In this document: in pieces, positions 53,201 through 61,709 of the stretch
Position numbering within the stretch: the first letter of the stretch is position 1
Layout: every line of letters starts with the position of its first letter
Assembly (NCBI RefSeq): GCF_000231055.2
Contig: NZ_CM001466.1
Span: 4,403,624 to 4,467,623, forward strand
Source of the DNA: Saccharomonospora azurea NA-128
Lineage (GTDB): Bacteria; Actinomycetota; Actinomycetes; Mycobacteriales; Pseudonocardiaceae
Direction: 5' to 3'
DNA: 64,000 bases
Translations under genes and position numbers: made by a program
The notes under the pieces: generated by a model
What the model was told of the DNA's origin: nothing
Seen by the model: only the letters and a program-made list of their open reading frames with translations
The model's database searches: none

Positions 53201-55281
53201 TGGACCAGCCCCACCGGCTGGCAGAACGGTTCCCGTGGCTCGACGTCGCCACCGAAGTCGCCGAAGACCAGGGCTTCTTCCACTGGGAACTCACGTTCGC
53301 GCAGGTCTTCGCGCGGGGCGGCTTCGACCTGCAGATCGGAAATCCGCCCTGGGTGCGGCCGACCTGGGACGAGAGCTCGGTATTGGCGGAGTTCGACCCG
53401 TGGTTCGAACTTGCCGAAAAGCCTTCTGTCGAGGATTGGAATGCGCGCAAGGACAAGCTGATCGATACGACAGCCGTGCGCGCGGACGTTCTCTCGGAGC
53501 TGGCGGCGACCGTCGGGATGGTGGAGGTTCTGTCATTGAGCTCGACGTATCCGCTGCTCGTCGGCACACAGCCTGACCTTTATCGCGCATTCATGTGCCG
53601 AAGCTGGGCAAGTCTCCGGGGGCAGGGAACAACAGGGCTCATACATCCGGACAGCCATTTCGACGGTGTCAGGGAAGGACGGTTGCGGGAAGCCGCGTAT
53701 CGGCATCTGCGGGTACATGGCCTGTTCGTGAATGTCTCGAACTGGGCTTTCGATGATCTCAGCAGGCGACAGCAGTTCGGGGTCCACATCTACGGTCATC
53801 CGTACGAACCTGACAGAATCAACTTCAAGCATCTCAGTCAACTTCACGGCGCACGGGTGCTGCCGGGCTCGCTGATACATGACGGAACGGGTGAGTATCC
53901 GGCTCAGAAAGTCAAAGGTGAGTGGGATGTGCGCCCGCACCGGGCGCGGATCATCGAGGTGACTCGGGAAAAGCTCGACCAGTGGCGACAGTTGAGCGGG
54001 AATTTGGATTCTCCGGCCGAACGGACATCGTTGCTCTACCCAATCACCGTGTACGAGGAAGCAGCTATTTCTGCGTTGTCTCAGCCGCGTATTCGTCTCG
54101 GCGATCTCGCACCCAGAATTTCAAGCGGCTACCACGAAGCCGGCGCGAAGAAGGCCGGGTTGATCAGATGGAAGTCGTCGCGGCCGGACTCATGGGATGG
54201 CGTTGTCTTGCAGGGGCCTCACTTCGGGATCTCCACTCCGTTTGCGAAGCAGCCAGACGAGACGGTCAAGTCGAATAACGACTGGTCGCCGTGGGATCTC
54301 ACGACGCTTCCGGAGGATGCACTGCCGAGGACGAACTACACGCCGACCGACAACCGGGACCAGTTCATCGCCGCGCAGGACAGGTGGATCGACCACGAGC
54401 GTCTTTACAGTGCAGAGCATGTGGAGGAAACCTGCGACGAGCAAGAGTTGATCGACCGGCCGTACTCGGAGTTCTACCGACTCGCTTGGCGGCGACGTAT
54501 CGACCCGAAAGGTTCCGAGCGCAGCCTCTTCGCGTCCCTCGTTCCGCCTGGTGCGACGCATATTGACGCGGTGCACTCCCTGGCGTTGCGCGAGAACGTG
54601 GACACCGTACTCACCGCTGGCTTCTGGAGCTCTTTGCCGCTCGACTATCTGCTCCGCATCACGGGGAGGGCGGATCTGCGAGTGGCCGAAGCCCAAAGGA
54701 TGCCCGCAGCCGAGTCGGGGCATCCGTTGGCTCCGGAACTCGTCCTACGCATCCTCCGCCTCAACTGTCTGACTCGCGCCTACGAACCGCTGTGGTCGGA
54801 GCTGTTCGATCCGCTGTGGGCGGAACATCGCTGGGCGGTCGACTGGCCAGGCCTTCCGGCGCTTGGCAACGTGTCGCGCGACTGGACCTGGCACACGCCG
54901 CTGCGCAGCGAGTACGCCCGCCGTGCGGCGCTGGTCGAGATCGATGCTCTGGTGGCGGTCTGGCTCGGCATGGGGATTGAGGAGCTGCTCGCGATCTACA
55001 AGTCCCGCTACCCGATCCTTGCGGACCGCGAAGCAGAAATGTACTTCGACAAGACCGGTCGTCGGGTTGCCGCCGACTCGTACGCGTTCGGCTACGGCCA
55101 GACGAAGGACGATTGGTTGGCCTACCAGGAGCACCTGAAAGATCCGGAGAACGTGCCGCCGCCGCAGGGCTACGAAGGTTTGCTGTACACGGTGGACCGT
55201 GAAGCCGAGATGCGGCAGGCCCACGCCGTGTTCAGCGCGCAACTCGCGGCGGCGAATCAGAAGGCGGAGACCCTGTCATGA
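50215..55281 (+). CDS. Large Eco57I/PglX-like adenine-N6 DNA methylase, DrmMI-like
   Basis: A 1688-aa protein. A long N-terminal region is followed by the methylase core: motif I near ICEPALGSGAFLNEA (Pro606 onwards) and motif IV NPPW at Asn1043 to Trp1046. Segments DLNRTAVELAEVSLWLNVMHPG and WFGLHLRRGNSLIGANRRYY are typical of Eco57I, PglX and DrmMI enzymes. The C-terminal third is probably target recognition. A PD-(D/E)XK restriction domain is not obvious, so it may only protect host DNA. GTG 50215 overlaps the SNF2 stop, and the gene overlaps the next by four bases (ATGA). The length is above that of usual PglX (about 1200). Confidence 0.85.
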   Translation: MSYESLTNRGEYLPAHYLAEVFPGALRGKDGLLARWRDAAEAAHVAARQATGDEKARAERATPRAGLAELRQIYLKAKERFKELDDNADRHDALRDLHQKVLLALGFAPQPGEATVTTAAGAHQVVVAHADDRVVVVDCEWADDADAASDPDGAGRLLTPVELDNRERITSGVKLATHLFTSEKPPLYVLLAGGGMLTLADRRSWGEGRYLAVNLDLALARNDTRTAGELDAIAALFGADSLYEPPEGGDDQLTKFLSAGRQHAVGVSKELREGLRDSVELIANEVLARLSEAGVSLEQIAPPKELGRQFTREALRYLYRILFLLYAEARPELGVLPVDHPEYTEGYSLARLGELASRPMVGERARTGFHLYDSLELLFRMVNDGHRPRGGETIDDRASESEGIRFEPLRSDLFLPDAITLIGRDRVVHPDDDPDDPNARHIDTRLRNETLREVLRLLMLTRGKKKERGGFISYAQLGINQLGAVYEGLMSYTGFIATEELYEVAKGGDPDKGSWMIPASKADDYADEVFVRAKDENGKRTGERHRFPKGSFVYRLAGRDRQTSASYYTPQSLTSVTVELALKYRLDQDGTTTPARELLDWMICEPALGSGAFLNEAIDQIAAEYLRRRQRELGVNLDPERYLLEKQKVKAYIALHNSYGVDLNRTAVELAEVSLWLNVMHPGLQAPWFGLHLRRGNSLIGANRRYYLPKHLNKKQWLATTPIDCPLNGGEFPDGAIHHFLLPASGWGAVAGEKEARNLAPKAAKALSKWRTTIKTAPKGDKSKGQVKRLRALAKRVEFLWDLVRQRLEISEREIRRDIGVWEAADLPPVTEAVSREKILADLEYQGTPYWRLKTLMDVWCALWFWPLDKVGLLDGTDPQYGEVATVETVEAEADEPEAEPAPEGLFGVAELGVAEQLSMPQVSRKKPKSSTRKATAIERLARKIPLTTLDDWLDFAESLLGRLDVTDENSLFNVSFDDLDTLEQFEDELPAVMSMDQPHRLAERFPWLDVATEVAEDQGFFHWELTFAQVFARGGFDLQIGNPPWVRPTWDESSVLAEFDPWFELAEKPSVEDWNARKDKLIDTTAVRADVLSELAATVGMVEVLSLSSTYPLLVGTQPDLYRAFMCRSWASLRGQGTTGLIHPDSHFDGVREGRLREAAYRHLRVHGLFVNVSNWAFDDLSRRQQFGVHIYGHPYEPDRINFKHLSQLHGARVLPGSLIHDGTGEYPAQKVKGEWDVRPHRARIIEVTREKLDQWRQLSGNLDSPAERTSLLYPITVYEEAAISALSQPRIRLGDLAPRISSGYHEAGAKKAGLIRWKSSRPDSWDGVVLQGPHFGISTPFAKQPDETVKSNNDWSPWDLTTLPEDALPRTNYTPTDNRDQFIAAQDRWIDHERLYSAEHVEETCDEQELIDRPYSEFYRLAWRRRIDPKGSERSLFASLVPPGATHIDAVHSLALRENVDTVLTAGFWSSLPLDYLLRITGRADLRVAEAQRMPAAESGHPLAPELVLRILRLNCLTRAYEPLWSELFDPLWAEHRWAVDWPGLPALGNVSRDWTWHTPLRSEYARRAALVEIDALVAVWLGMGIEELLAIYKSRYPILADREAEMYFDKTGRRVAADSYAFGYGQTKDDWLAYQEHLKDPENVPPPQGYEGLLYTVDREAEMRQAHAVFSAQLAAANQKAETLS

Positions 55282-58200
55282 GGCCGACGCTGGCGACCGA
55301 GGGGCTGCGCAAGAACATCACGCAATACCTGGCGACGTCGTTCGGGCTGACCGATGACGGGGCGAGCGACGCGCTGGTGCAGTTCCTGAACCATCCGGAA
55401 CAGGGCATCTTCCGGGGCCCGTATCTGCGGATCCGCACCCCGTTCCGTACGGCCGGTGACGGGTGGCGCGATCATCTGGACTGGGTTCCGCCCGGTCCGG
55501 GTGGCGGCGAATTCACGCCGTACGAGCATCAGGCGAAGGCGTTCGAGCGGCTGTCCACGCGCAATTCTCCGGCTGAGCCGACCCTGGTGACGACAGGGAC
55601 GGGCTCGGGCAAGACGGAGTCCTTCCTGGTGCCGATCCTGGACCACTGTCGCCGCGAGAAGGCGCGCGGTGTGTCCGGGGTCAAGGCGGTGCTGCTGTAT
55701 CCGATGAACGCCCTGGCCACCGACCAGACGAACCGGATCGACGAGCTGCTCGCCGGACCGGGGATGGAGCAGGTAACGGCGGGGCTGTTCATCGGTGACG
55801 TCGCGGCGGTGAACTACCAGCGGGTGCTGAATAAGCGCTCTGAGATCCGGGCCACGCGGCCGGACATTCTCATCACCAACTACAAGATGCTGGACCTGTT
55901 GCTGCAGCGTGCCGACGACCAGCCGTTGTGGCAGGACTCGGCGCTGTCCTATGTGGTGCTCGACGAGTTCCACACCTACGACGGCGCGCAGGGCACCGAC
56001 GTCGCGATGCTCCTGCGGCGACTCGCGGCGGCCACCGGCAACACGCAGCCGAATCGTTCGCTCGGGTCGATCTGTCCGGTGGCGACGTCGGCGACGCTCG
56101 GTGCCGGTGGCGGCGCGTCCGGCAGTGAGGAGCTGCGGAAGGTCGCGGGCCAGGTGTTCGGGACGGTCTTCGACGAGGACTCGGTGGTCGGGGAGTCCCG
56201 TAAGACCGTCGAGGAAACTCTCGGGGACCGGGACTTCACGCTGCCGCTGCCCGATCCGGATGCTCTCGCGGCACTGCCGGATCCGGCGCGGGATCCGTCA
56301 TTGATGGCCGAGCTCGCGTGCCTGCTCACCGACTCCGGCGACCTTGACCCGGCCGTGCTCGGGCGGAAGCTTCGCGCGCACAGCCTCACGGCGGCCGTGC
56401 TGGCGATCCTCGGGGGCGAGCCGAAGCCGTATCCGGAGATCCTCGAACTGCTCCCGCGTCAGGGCGCGTACGCATGGGGCGAGGCGCTGCGGACGCGGCC
56501 CGAGGTGGCGTCGACGGCGTTGGCGCGGTTCGTGGCGCTGCTGTCGGTCGCGCGCGACCCGGAGGCGCCGAGTCGCCCGTTGTTGGGAATCGAGTCGCAT
56601 CTGTGGGTGCGTGCGGTGTCGCGGCTGCTGCGCGCGGTCGACCGGACGCCGGCGTTCTGGTGGGACGGCGAACCAGTGCGGGAGCCGGATCTCGATGAAC
56701 AGGAGAACGAGGAGACGTCCGGACTGGCGGATCGGCGGCACCGGCTGCTGCCCGCGGTGTACTGCCGCCACTGTGGACGGTCCGGGTGGGCGGCGATCTC
56801 GCCGGAGCGCGATCCGGAAGAGCTCGTGTGTGAGCCGGACAAGATCTACCGCGCCGGTCTCGGGCGGGACAAGCGACGGGTGCGAAACCTGATCCTCGCC
56901 ACCGACAGCGAACGGCACCGACGAGATCCGGCGCTGGTGATGCTCGACCCGATGGGTGCGCGGGTGCGGCCGTTCGACCCGATCCGCGACGGCGCCGACG
57001 CGGGTGACGAGTTCGCGGTGCTGTGGGACGACTCGGTCGCGGCGGCCGAGAAGGACCGGTGTCCGGCGTGCGGGATGGACAACGGTATTCGGTATCTCGG
57101 TGCCGGTCTGCCAACCTTGGCGTCGGTGGTGGTCACCGAGCTGTTCACCGGAGGGGAACTGAGCGGTTCGGCACGCAAGACTCTGATGTTCAGTGACTCG
57201 GTACAGGACGCCGCGCATCGGGCCGGGTTCGTGTCCTCTCGCTCCTACGGGTTCTCGCTGCGGTCGCTGCTGCTGGACCAGACGGTGTCGGGAGAGTCGG
57301 TGCGGCTGCACGACCTCATCGCCGACGTCACCGGCGCGGCGGCGGACCCGCAGGTGCTCTCGGCGGTCGTGCCGCCCGATCTGCACACGCATCCCGAGGT
57401 CGACGCGCTGCTGGCCGGGGAGCATTCCGGGAGCCGCGAGACCTGGAAACTCATCGCGCAGCGGCTCGCGTTCGCCGTGATCATGGAATTCGGACTGCGG
57501 TCCCGGCAGGGTCGCACTCTGGAACTCAGCGGGGCGATGGCGGCCGAAGTCGCGCTCGACGAGCCGGACGCCGCGCTCGCGCTGGTGCGGGAAGCGGTGC
57601 GCGACGCCGGGCTGCTGGATCCGGACGTGCTCTCCGACGCGCGGTTGCTCGCGTTCGTACGGGGGCTGCTGGAGCGGATGCGGTTGCGCGGCGCGATCTG
57701 GCATCCGTGGCTGGATGCGTATCTGCGGGAGGCCGGCCGGCGTTACCTGGTGTGGGGCGGTCGGCCGCGCGGGATGCCCGCGTTCCCCGAAGGGGTGGCG
57801 GCGCCGTCATTCGTACTCTCGGCACACAAGGACCGCAGCGAGTTCGACGTGCTGCCCACGCGCGGCGGCTGGTATCAGGACTGGACGAGCCGCTGCCTGG
57901 ATCTGCCGCCGTCGGTGGCCGGGAACCTGCTGTCGCGGATCCTGCCGGAGTTCGCTTCGGCCGGGATTGTCGCCAGCCGCACCACGGCCGACGCCTCGAC
58001 ACGTGTGTTCGGGCTGCGGCCCGGGCATATCACCGCGCTGCGGCTTCCGGCCGACACCGAGACGGCCGGGGTGCGGTGCGGGTCGTGTTCATGGCAGCAG
58101 ACCGTGCCGCCCGAACGCGTTCCGGACTGGGTTGGGCAGCCGTGCCTGCGGTATCGGTGCACCGGGATACTGCGGGAAGTGCGGTATTCGACCGACGACT

Positions 58201-61200
58201 ACTACCGCGCGCTGTATTCCGACGGCGGGGTGTATCGGGTCGTCACCGCCGAGCACACCGGGCTTCTGACGCGGGCGCAGCGGGAGCAGACCGAAGCGGC
58301 GTTCCGCCGCAAGAAGCCCCGCTACAACGACCCGAACGTGCTCTCGGCGACACCGACCCTGGAGATGGGTATCGACATCGGCGACCTCTCCGCCGTCGTG
58401 CTCGCCTCCCTGCCGCCCGGGCCCGCGAACTACGTACAGCGAGCCGGCCGTGCGGGGCGCAAGACCGGCAACGCCCTGGTCGTCACCCTCGCGGACCGCC
58501 GAGAACGGGATCGTTACTACTTGTCCGAGCCGCGGGAGGTGATCGCGGGGGAGATCCTGCCACCGGGCTGTCACCTCTCGGCGATCGAGATCCTGCGCCG
58601 CCAGTACGTCGCGCACCTCGTCGACCGGGCCGCGAAGCGGGAACTCCCGGGTGTTGCACCGATGCCGCGTCTCGCGTCAGTCCTGTTCGGACCGTCCGGG
58701 TGGTTGGCGGATCTCGTCGCGGCCGGACAACGCGACGGGGCCGCGATCGTAGAGGAGTTCCTCGCGCTCTTCGGCGACGAGGTCAGCGCATCGTCCGCCG
58801 AGGCGCTGCGTGCGTTCGCCCTCGGCGGTCTGGAGGACGCCAAGAAGCGGATCGAGGACCAGTGGAACGAGCGGCTCGCCGACCTACGGTATCGCCTCCG
58901 CGCGATCGAGGAGGCACGAGGCAAGCTGGTCACCTCGGACCCCGACCAGGAACGCGAGTGGAAATCCCTGGGTTCCGAGCTTCGAGCCGTGCGCAGACGG
59001 CTCGGCGAATACGGCCGCACCCCCGCGCACGGGGTGCTGGTGGAATACGGGCTGCTGCCCAACTACGCGCTCACCGACGCGCGCACCACGCTCGAAGCGA
59101 CGTTGACCTGGGACGAGACCGACGAGAACGGGGACCGGACGTACCACAGCGAGGTCCGTGAATACGACCGGCCCGCGCGGCAGGCGGTCGTCGAGCTCGC
59201 GCCGGGGCAGAGCTACTACGTGCGGGGATATCAGCATCGGGTGTCGGGACTGGACGTCGGGCGTCCCGAGCGGCCCGCCTGGGAGACGTGGCGGATCTGT
59301 CCGGCGTGTGGGTACGTCGTGGCCGAGGACGCCGAGCAGGACACTCGTCCGTGCGCTCGGTGTCAGGATGCGTCGATCGCCGACGCCGGGAACGTGCATA
59401 AGGTGCTTCGGCCTGCGAAGGTCACCGCGGTCGACAAGCGTGCCGACGCGCAGATCTCCGATGCCTCCGACGAACGCGAGCGTCGCACCTACAGCGTCGT
59501 GCCCACTGCCGACTTCCCGCCGGCGCTCATCGACGCCTCGTGGCGGCACACGACGAAGACGTTCGGCGTGGACTTCAGTCGCCGGGCGGTGATCCGGCAC
59601 TTCAACCTCGGTCTCGCGAGGTTCGACCGGCCCGCTGCCGACACCTTCGCCGGACGTCAGGTCCGGCTCAACCCCTTCTACGCCTGCCAGGCGTGTGGCG
59701 GTACGACGAAGGACGGGCCGCCGGTCACCATCTCCACGCTGGGGGTCGCGCAGTCGAGCAACGGTCGTCAGCCGGGCACGGAGCATCACCGCAACTGGTG
59801 TCCGTATCGGCGGCTGCCGGACAAGGCCGGGCACGTGGACCTGCTGCTCGCCCACGAGCTCACGACCGAGGCGCTGCGGATCCTCGTGCCCGCGGTGACA
59901 GCCGGAGTGACCGAGCGGCTGGTGTCGTTCAAGGCCGCGCTGCGTCTCGGGATCGCCCATACCTACGGCGGCGACCCCGACCATCTCGACATCGTCCCGG
60001 CCGTCATGCCCGACCATGGCGAGGGACACGTGCGGCACTTCCTCGTGCTCTACGACACCCAGCCCGGCGGCACCGGCTATCTGCACCGGCTGTCGGATCC
60101 CGCAGAGTTCCGCGACATCCTCTCGCACGCACGGCTGGCGATCCGATCCTGCCGCTGCCAGTGGGAAGGCAAACTCGCCTGCCACCGGTGCCTGCTGCGC
60201 TACGCCGCCGACGACGAGTTCACCGTGATCAACCGGGCTGAGGCTCTGGAGCTGCTCGGCGCGCTACTGGAGACCTGGGAAGTCGAGCACGGCGCCCGGG
60301 CCGACGAGATCTCCCTGACCGATCAGGTCGAGAGCGAACTCGAAGCACGATTCCTGGCGGTGCTGCAGGAATGGAGCGACCGCCCGGACACGCCCGGCCG
60401 ATTGACGCGGCAGACCGACCGGGACGGCGCGCGCTTCGCGGACCTGAAGTTCACGACCCCGGATAAGCAGGTCGTGCACTGGCAGATGAAACTCCAGAAC
60501 GCCCTGCACCTCACGCGCCCCGACGTGCTGTTCACACGCATGGACGCCCTTGGGCGCCAGGTGGCGGTCTATCTCGACGGCTACCGCTACCACGCGGCGC
60601 CGACGATCAACCGGCTCGCCGACGACGCCGATAAACGGGCACGGCTGCGCGCGCACGACATCGACGTCTTCGCCATCACCTGGGACGACGTCGAACGTTG
60701 GCGCGGCAACCCGGTCGGGCGGGATCCCGTGTGGCCGCCGTATCGAGGCAACGCCCAGGACGCCGCCCGCGACCTCTACCAGAAGAGGTCCGGACGCGAA
60801 CCCGGCGAACTCTCCGGGGCGGTGTGGGCCAACCCGATCGACACGCTGCTGGCCTATCTCGCCGAACCGGATCCGGAACTGTGGCAGCGGCGAGCCGAAG
60901 GCGCACTCGGGGGCCTGCTGCGGCAGGCCAAGGGCACCAAGACACAGACGAATTCGGCTGGCGTGCCGGACCGGATCCACGCCGCGTTGGCCGGAGACCC
61001 GCTGCCCGACTCGGTGCCGGGCGGGAAGATCGTGATCGTGCGGGCACCCGACGACAACAACTGCCCGGTGACGCTGCTGATCGACGCTCGATTGGGACAG
61101 CAGGTGTTCACCGCCGCGGTCGCCGTCGATGACCGGACCGCGACCATCACTGTCGACGAGGACGCACATCGCCGCCGGTGGATGGCATGGCTGTACTGGG

Positions 61201-61709
61201 CCAACCTCATCCAGTTCCTCCCGCACGGCGGGGGAGACGCCGCGCAGATCGCCGTCAGCGCCCTGGCGCAGTTTGACCCGTCGCTGCTGGCGGTGTCCGA
61301 GGGAACCGGCCTGCGACCGATGCTGCGGGACCTGCCCATCGACGACGAGACCTCGCGCTGGATCAGCCTCGACGCCGCGGTCACCCCGCCGTCGGCGACG
61401 CTGGACGCGGAGTGGAAGAGGACCTTCGAACTCGCCGACCCGGAGGAATCCGGACTGGAGACACTGCTGCGCGAGCTGGTCGCCTGCGCCGTGCCGGTCC
61501 CGGAGGTCGGCTTCGAACTCGGCGACCAGGGATGGCAGGCCGAGCTCGCCTGGCCGGAGAAACGAGTCGGCGTCGTGCTGTCCGCGACACGCGACGATCA
61601 TGAAGCCGTCGAACGCGACGCCGCGTTCGCACAAGCCGGATGGCGCGTCGCCACCGCGAAGGATTGGGACATCGAGAAATTGATCGAGCAGCTCGGGCAG
61701 GGTGTGTGA
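55278..61709 (+). CDS. Giant DEAD/DEAH helicase with DUF1998/MZB domain and VSR/DUF559-like C-terminal domain (DruE-like)
   Basis: A 2143-aa protein. Motif I is GTGSGKTES (Lys112), motif II DEFH at 229-232 followed by TYDGAQGTDVAMLLRRL, and motif VI QRAGRAGR at 1054-1061. The two RecA lobes are about 600 residues apart, separated by a large insert with a CxxC zinc-ribbon-like segment. A DUF1998/MZB centre has Cys1625, 1627, 1635 and 1638. Near 1720-1790 RPDVLF (Asp1749) and VAVYLDGYRYH (Asp1767) with the following basic helix and ITWDDVERW resemble VSR/DUF559 endonuclease-fold domains. The combination and size suit DruE of Druantia, or a fusion of DrmA and DrmB functions from DISARM. It overlaps both neighbours. 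Confidence 0.85.
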   Translation: MRPTLATEGLRKNITQYLATSFGLTDDGASDALVQFLNHPEQGIFRGPYLRIRTPFRTAGDGWRDHLDWVPPGPGGGEFTPYEHQAKAFERLSTRNSPAEPTLVTTGTGSGKTESFLVPILDHCRREKARGVSGVKAVLLYPMNALATDQTNRIDELLAGPGMEQVTAGLFIGDVAAVNYQRVLNKRSEIRATRPDILITNYKMLDLLLQRADDQPLWQDSALSYVVLDEFHTYDGAQGTDVAMLLRRLAAATGNTQPNRSLGSICPVATSATLGAGGGASGSEELRKVAGQVFGTVFDEDSVVGESRKTVEETLGDRDFTLPLPDPDALAALPDPARDPSLMAELACLLTDSGDLDPAVLGRKLRAHSLTAAVLAILGGEPKPYPEILELLPRQGAYAWGEALRTRPEVASTALARFVALLSVARDPEAPSRPLLGIESHLWVRAVSRLLRAVDRTPAFWWDGEPVREPDLDEQENEETSGLADRRHRLLPAVYCRHCGRSGWAAISPERDPEELVCEPDKIYRAGLGRDKRRVRNLILATDSERHRRDPALVMLDPMGARVRPFDPIRDGADAGDEFAVLWDDSVAAAEKDRCPACGMDNGIRYLGAGLPTLASVVVTELFTGGELSGSARKTLMFSDSVQDAAHRAGFVSSRSYGFSLRSLLLDQTVSGESVRLHDLIADVTGAAADPQVLSAVVPPDLHTHPEVDALLAGEHSGSRETWKLIAQRLAFAVIMEFGLRSRQGRTLELSGAMAAEVALDEPDAALALVREAVRDAGLLDPDVLSDARLLAFVRGLLERMRLRGAIWHPWLDAYLREAGRRYLVWGGRPRGMPAFPEGVAAPSFVLSAHKDRSEFDVLPTRGGWYQDWTSRCLDLPPSVAGNLLSRILPEFASAGIVASRTTADASTRVFGLRPGHITALRLPADTETAGVRCGSCSWQQTVPPERVPDWVGQPCLRYRCTGILREVRYSTDDYYRALYSDGGVYRVVTAEHTGLLTRAQREQTEAAFRRKKPRYNDPNVLSATPTLEMGIDIGDLSAVVLASLPPGPANYVQRAGRAGRKTGNALVVTLADRRERDRYYLSEPREVIAGEILPPGCHLSAIEILRRQYVAHLVDRAAKRELPGVAPMPRLASVLFGPSGWLADLVAAGQRDGAAIVEEFLALFGDEVSASSAEALRAFALGGLEDAKKRIEDQWNERLADLRYRLRAIEEARGKLVTSDPDQEREWKSLGSELRAVRRRLGEYGRTPAHGVLVEYGLLPNYALTDARTTLEATLTWDETDENGDRTYHSEVREYDRPARQAVVELAPGQSYYVRGYQHRVSGLDVGRPERPAWETWRICPACGYVVAEDAEQDTRPCARCQDASIADAGNVHKVLRPAKVTAVDKRADAQISDASDERERRTYSVVPTADFPPALIDASWRHTTKTFGVDFSRRAVIRHFNLGLARFDRPAADTFAGRQVRLNPFYACQACGGTTKDGPPVTISTLGVAQSSNGRQPGTEHHRNWCPYRRLPDKAGHVDLLLAHELTTEALRILVPAVTAGVTERLVSFKAALRLGIAHTYGGDPDHLDIVPAVMPDHGEGHVRHFLVLYDTQPGGTGYLHRLSDPAEFRDILSHARLAIRSCRCQWEGKLACHRCLLRYAADDEFTVINRAEALELLGALLETWEVEHGARADEISLTDQVESELEARFLAVLQEWSDRPDTPGRLTRQTDRDGARFADLKFTTPDKQVVHWQMKLQNALHLTRPDVLFTRMDALGRQVAVYLDGYRYHAAPTINRLADDADKRARLRAHDIDVFAITWDDVERWRGNPVGRDPVWPPYRGNAQDAARDLYQKRSGREPGELSGAVWANPIDTLLAYLAEPDPELWQRRAEGALGGLLRQAKGTKTQTNSAGVPDRIHAALAGDPLPDSVPGGKIVIVRAPDDNNCPVTLLIDARLGQQVFTAAVAVDDRTATITVDEDAHRRRWMAWLYWANLIQFLPHGGGDAAQIAVSALAQFDPSLLAVSEGTGLRPMLRDLPIDDETSRWISLDAAVTPPSATLDAEWKRTFELADPEESGLETLLRELVACAVPVPEVGFELGDQGWQAELAWPEKRVGVVLSATRDDHEAVERDAAFAQAGWRVATAKDWDIEKLIEQLGQGV

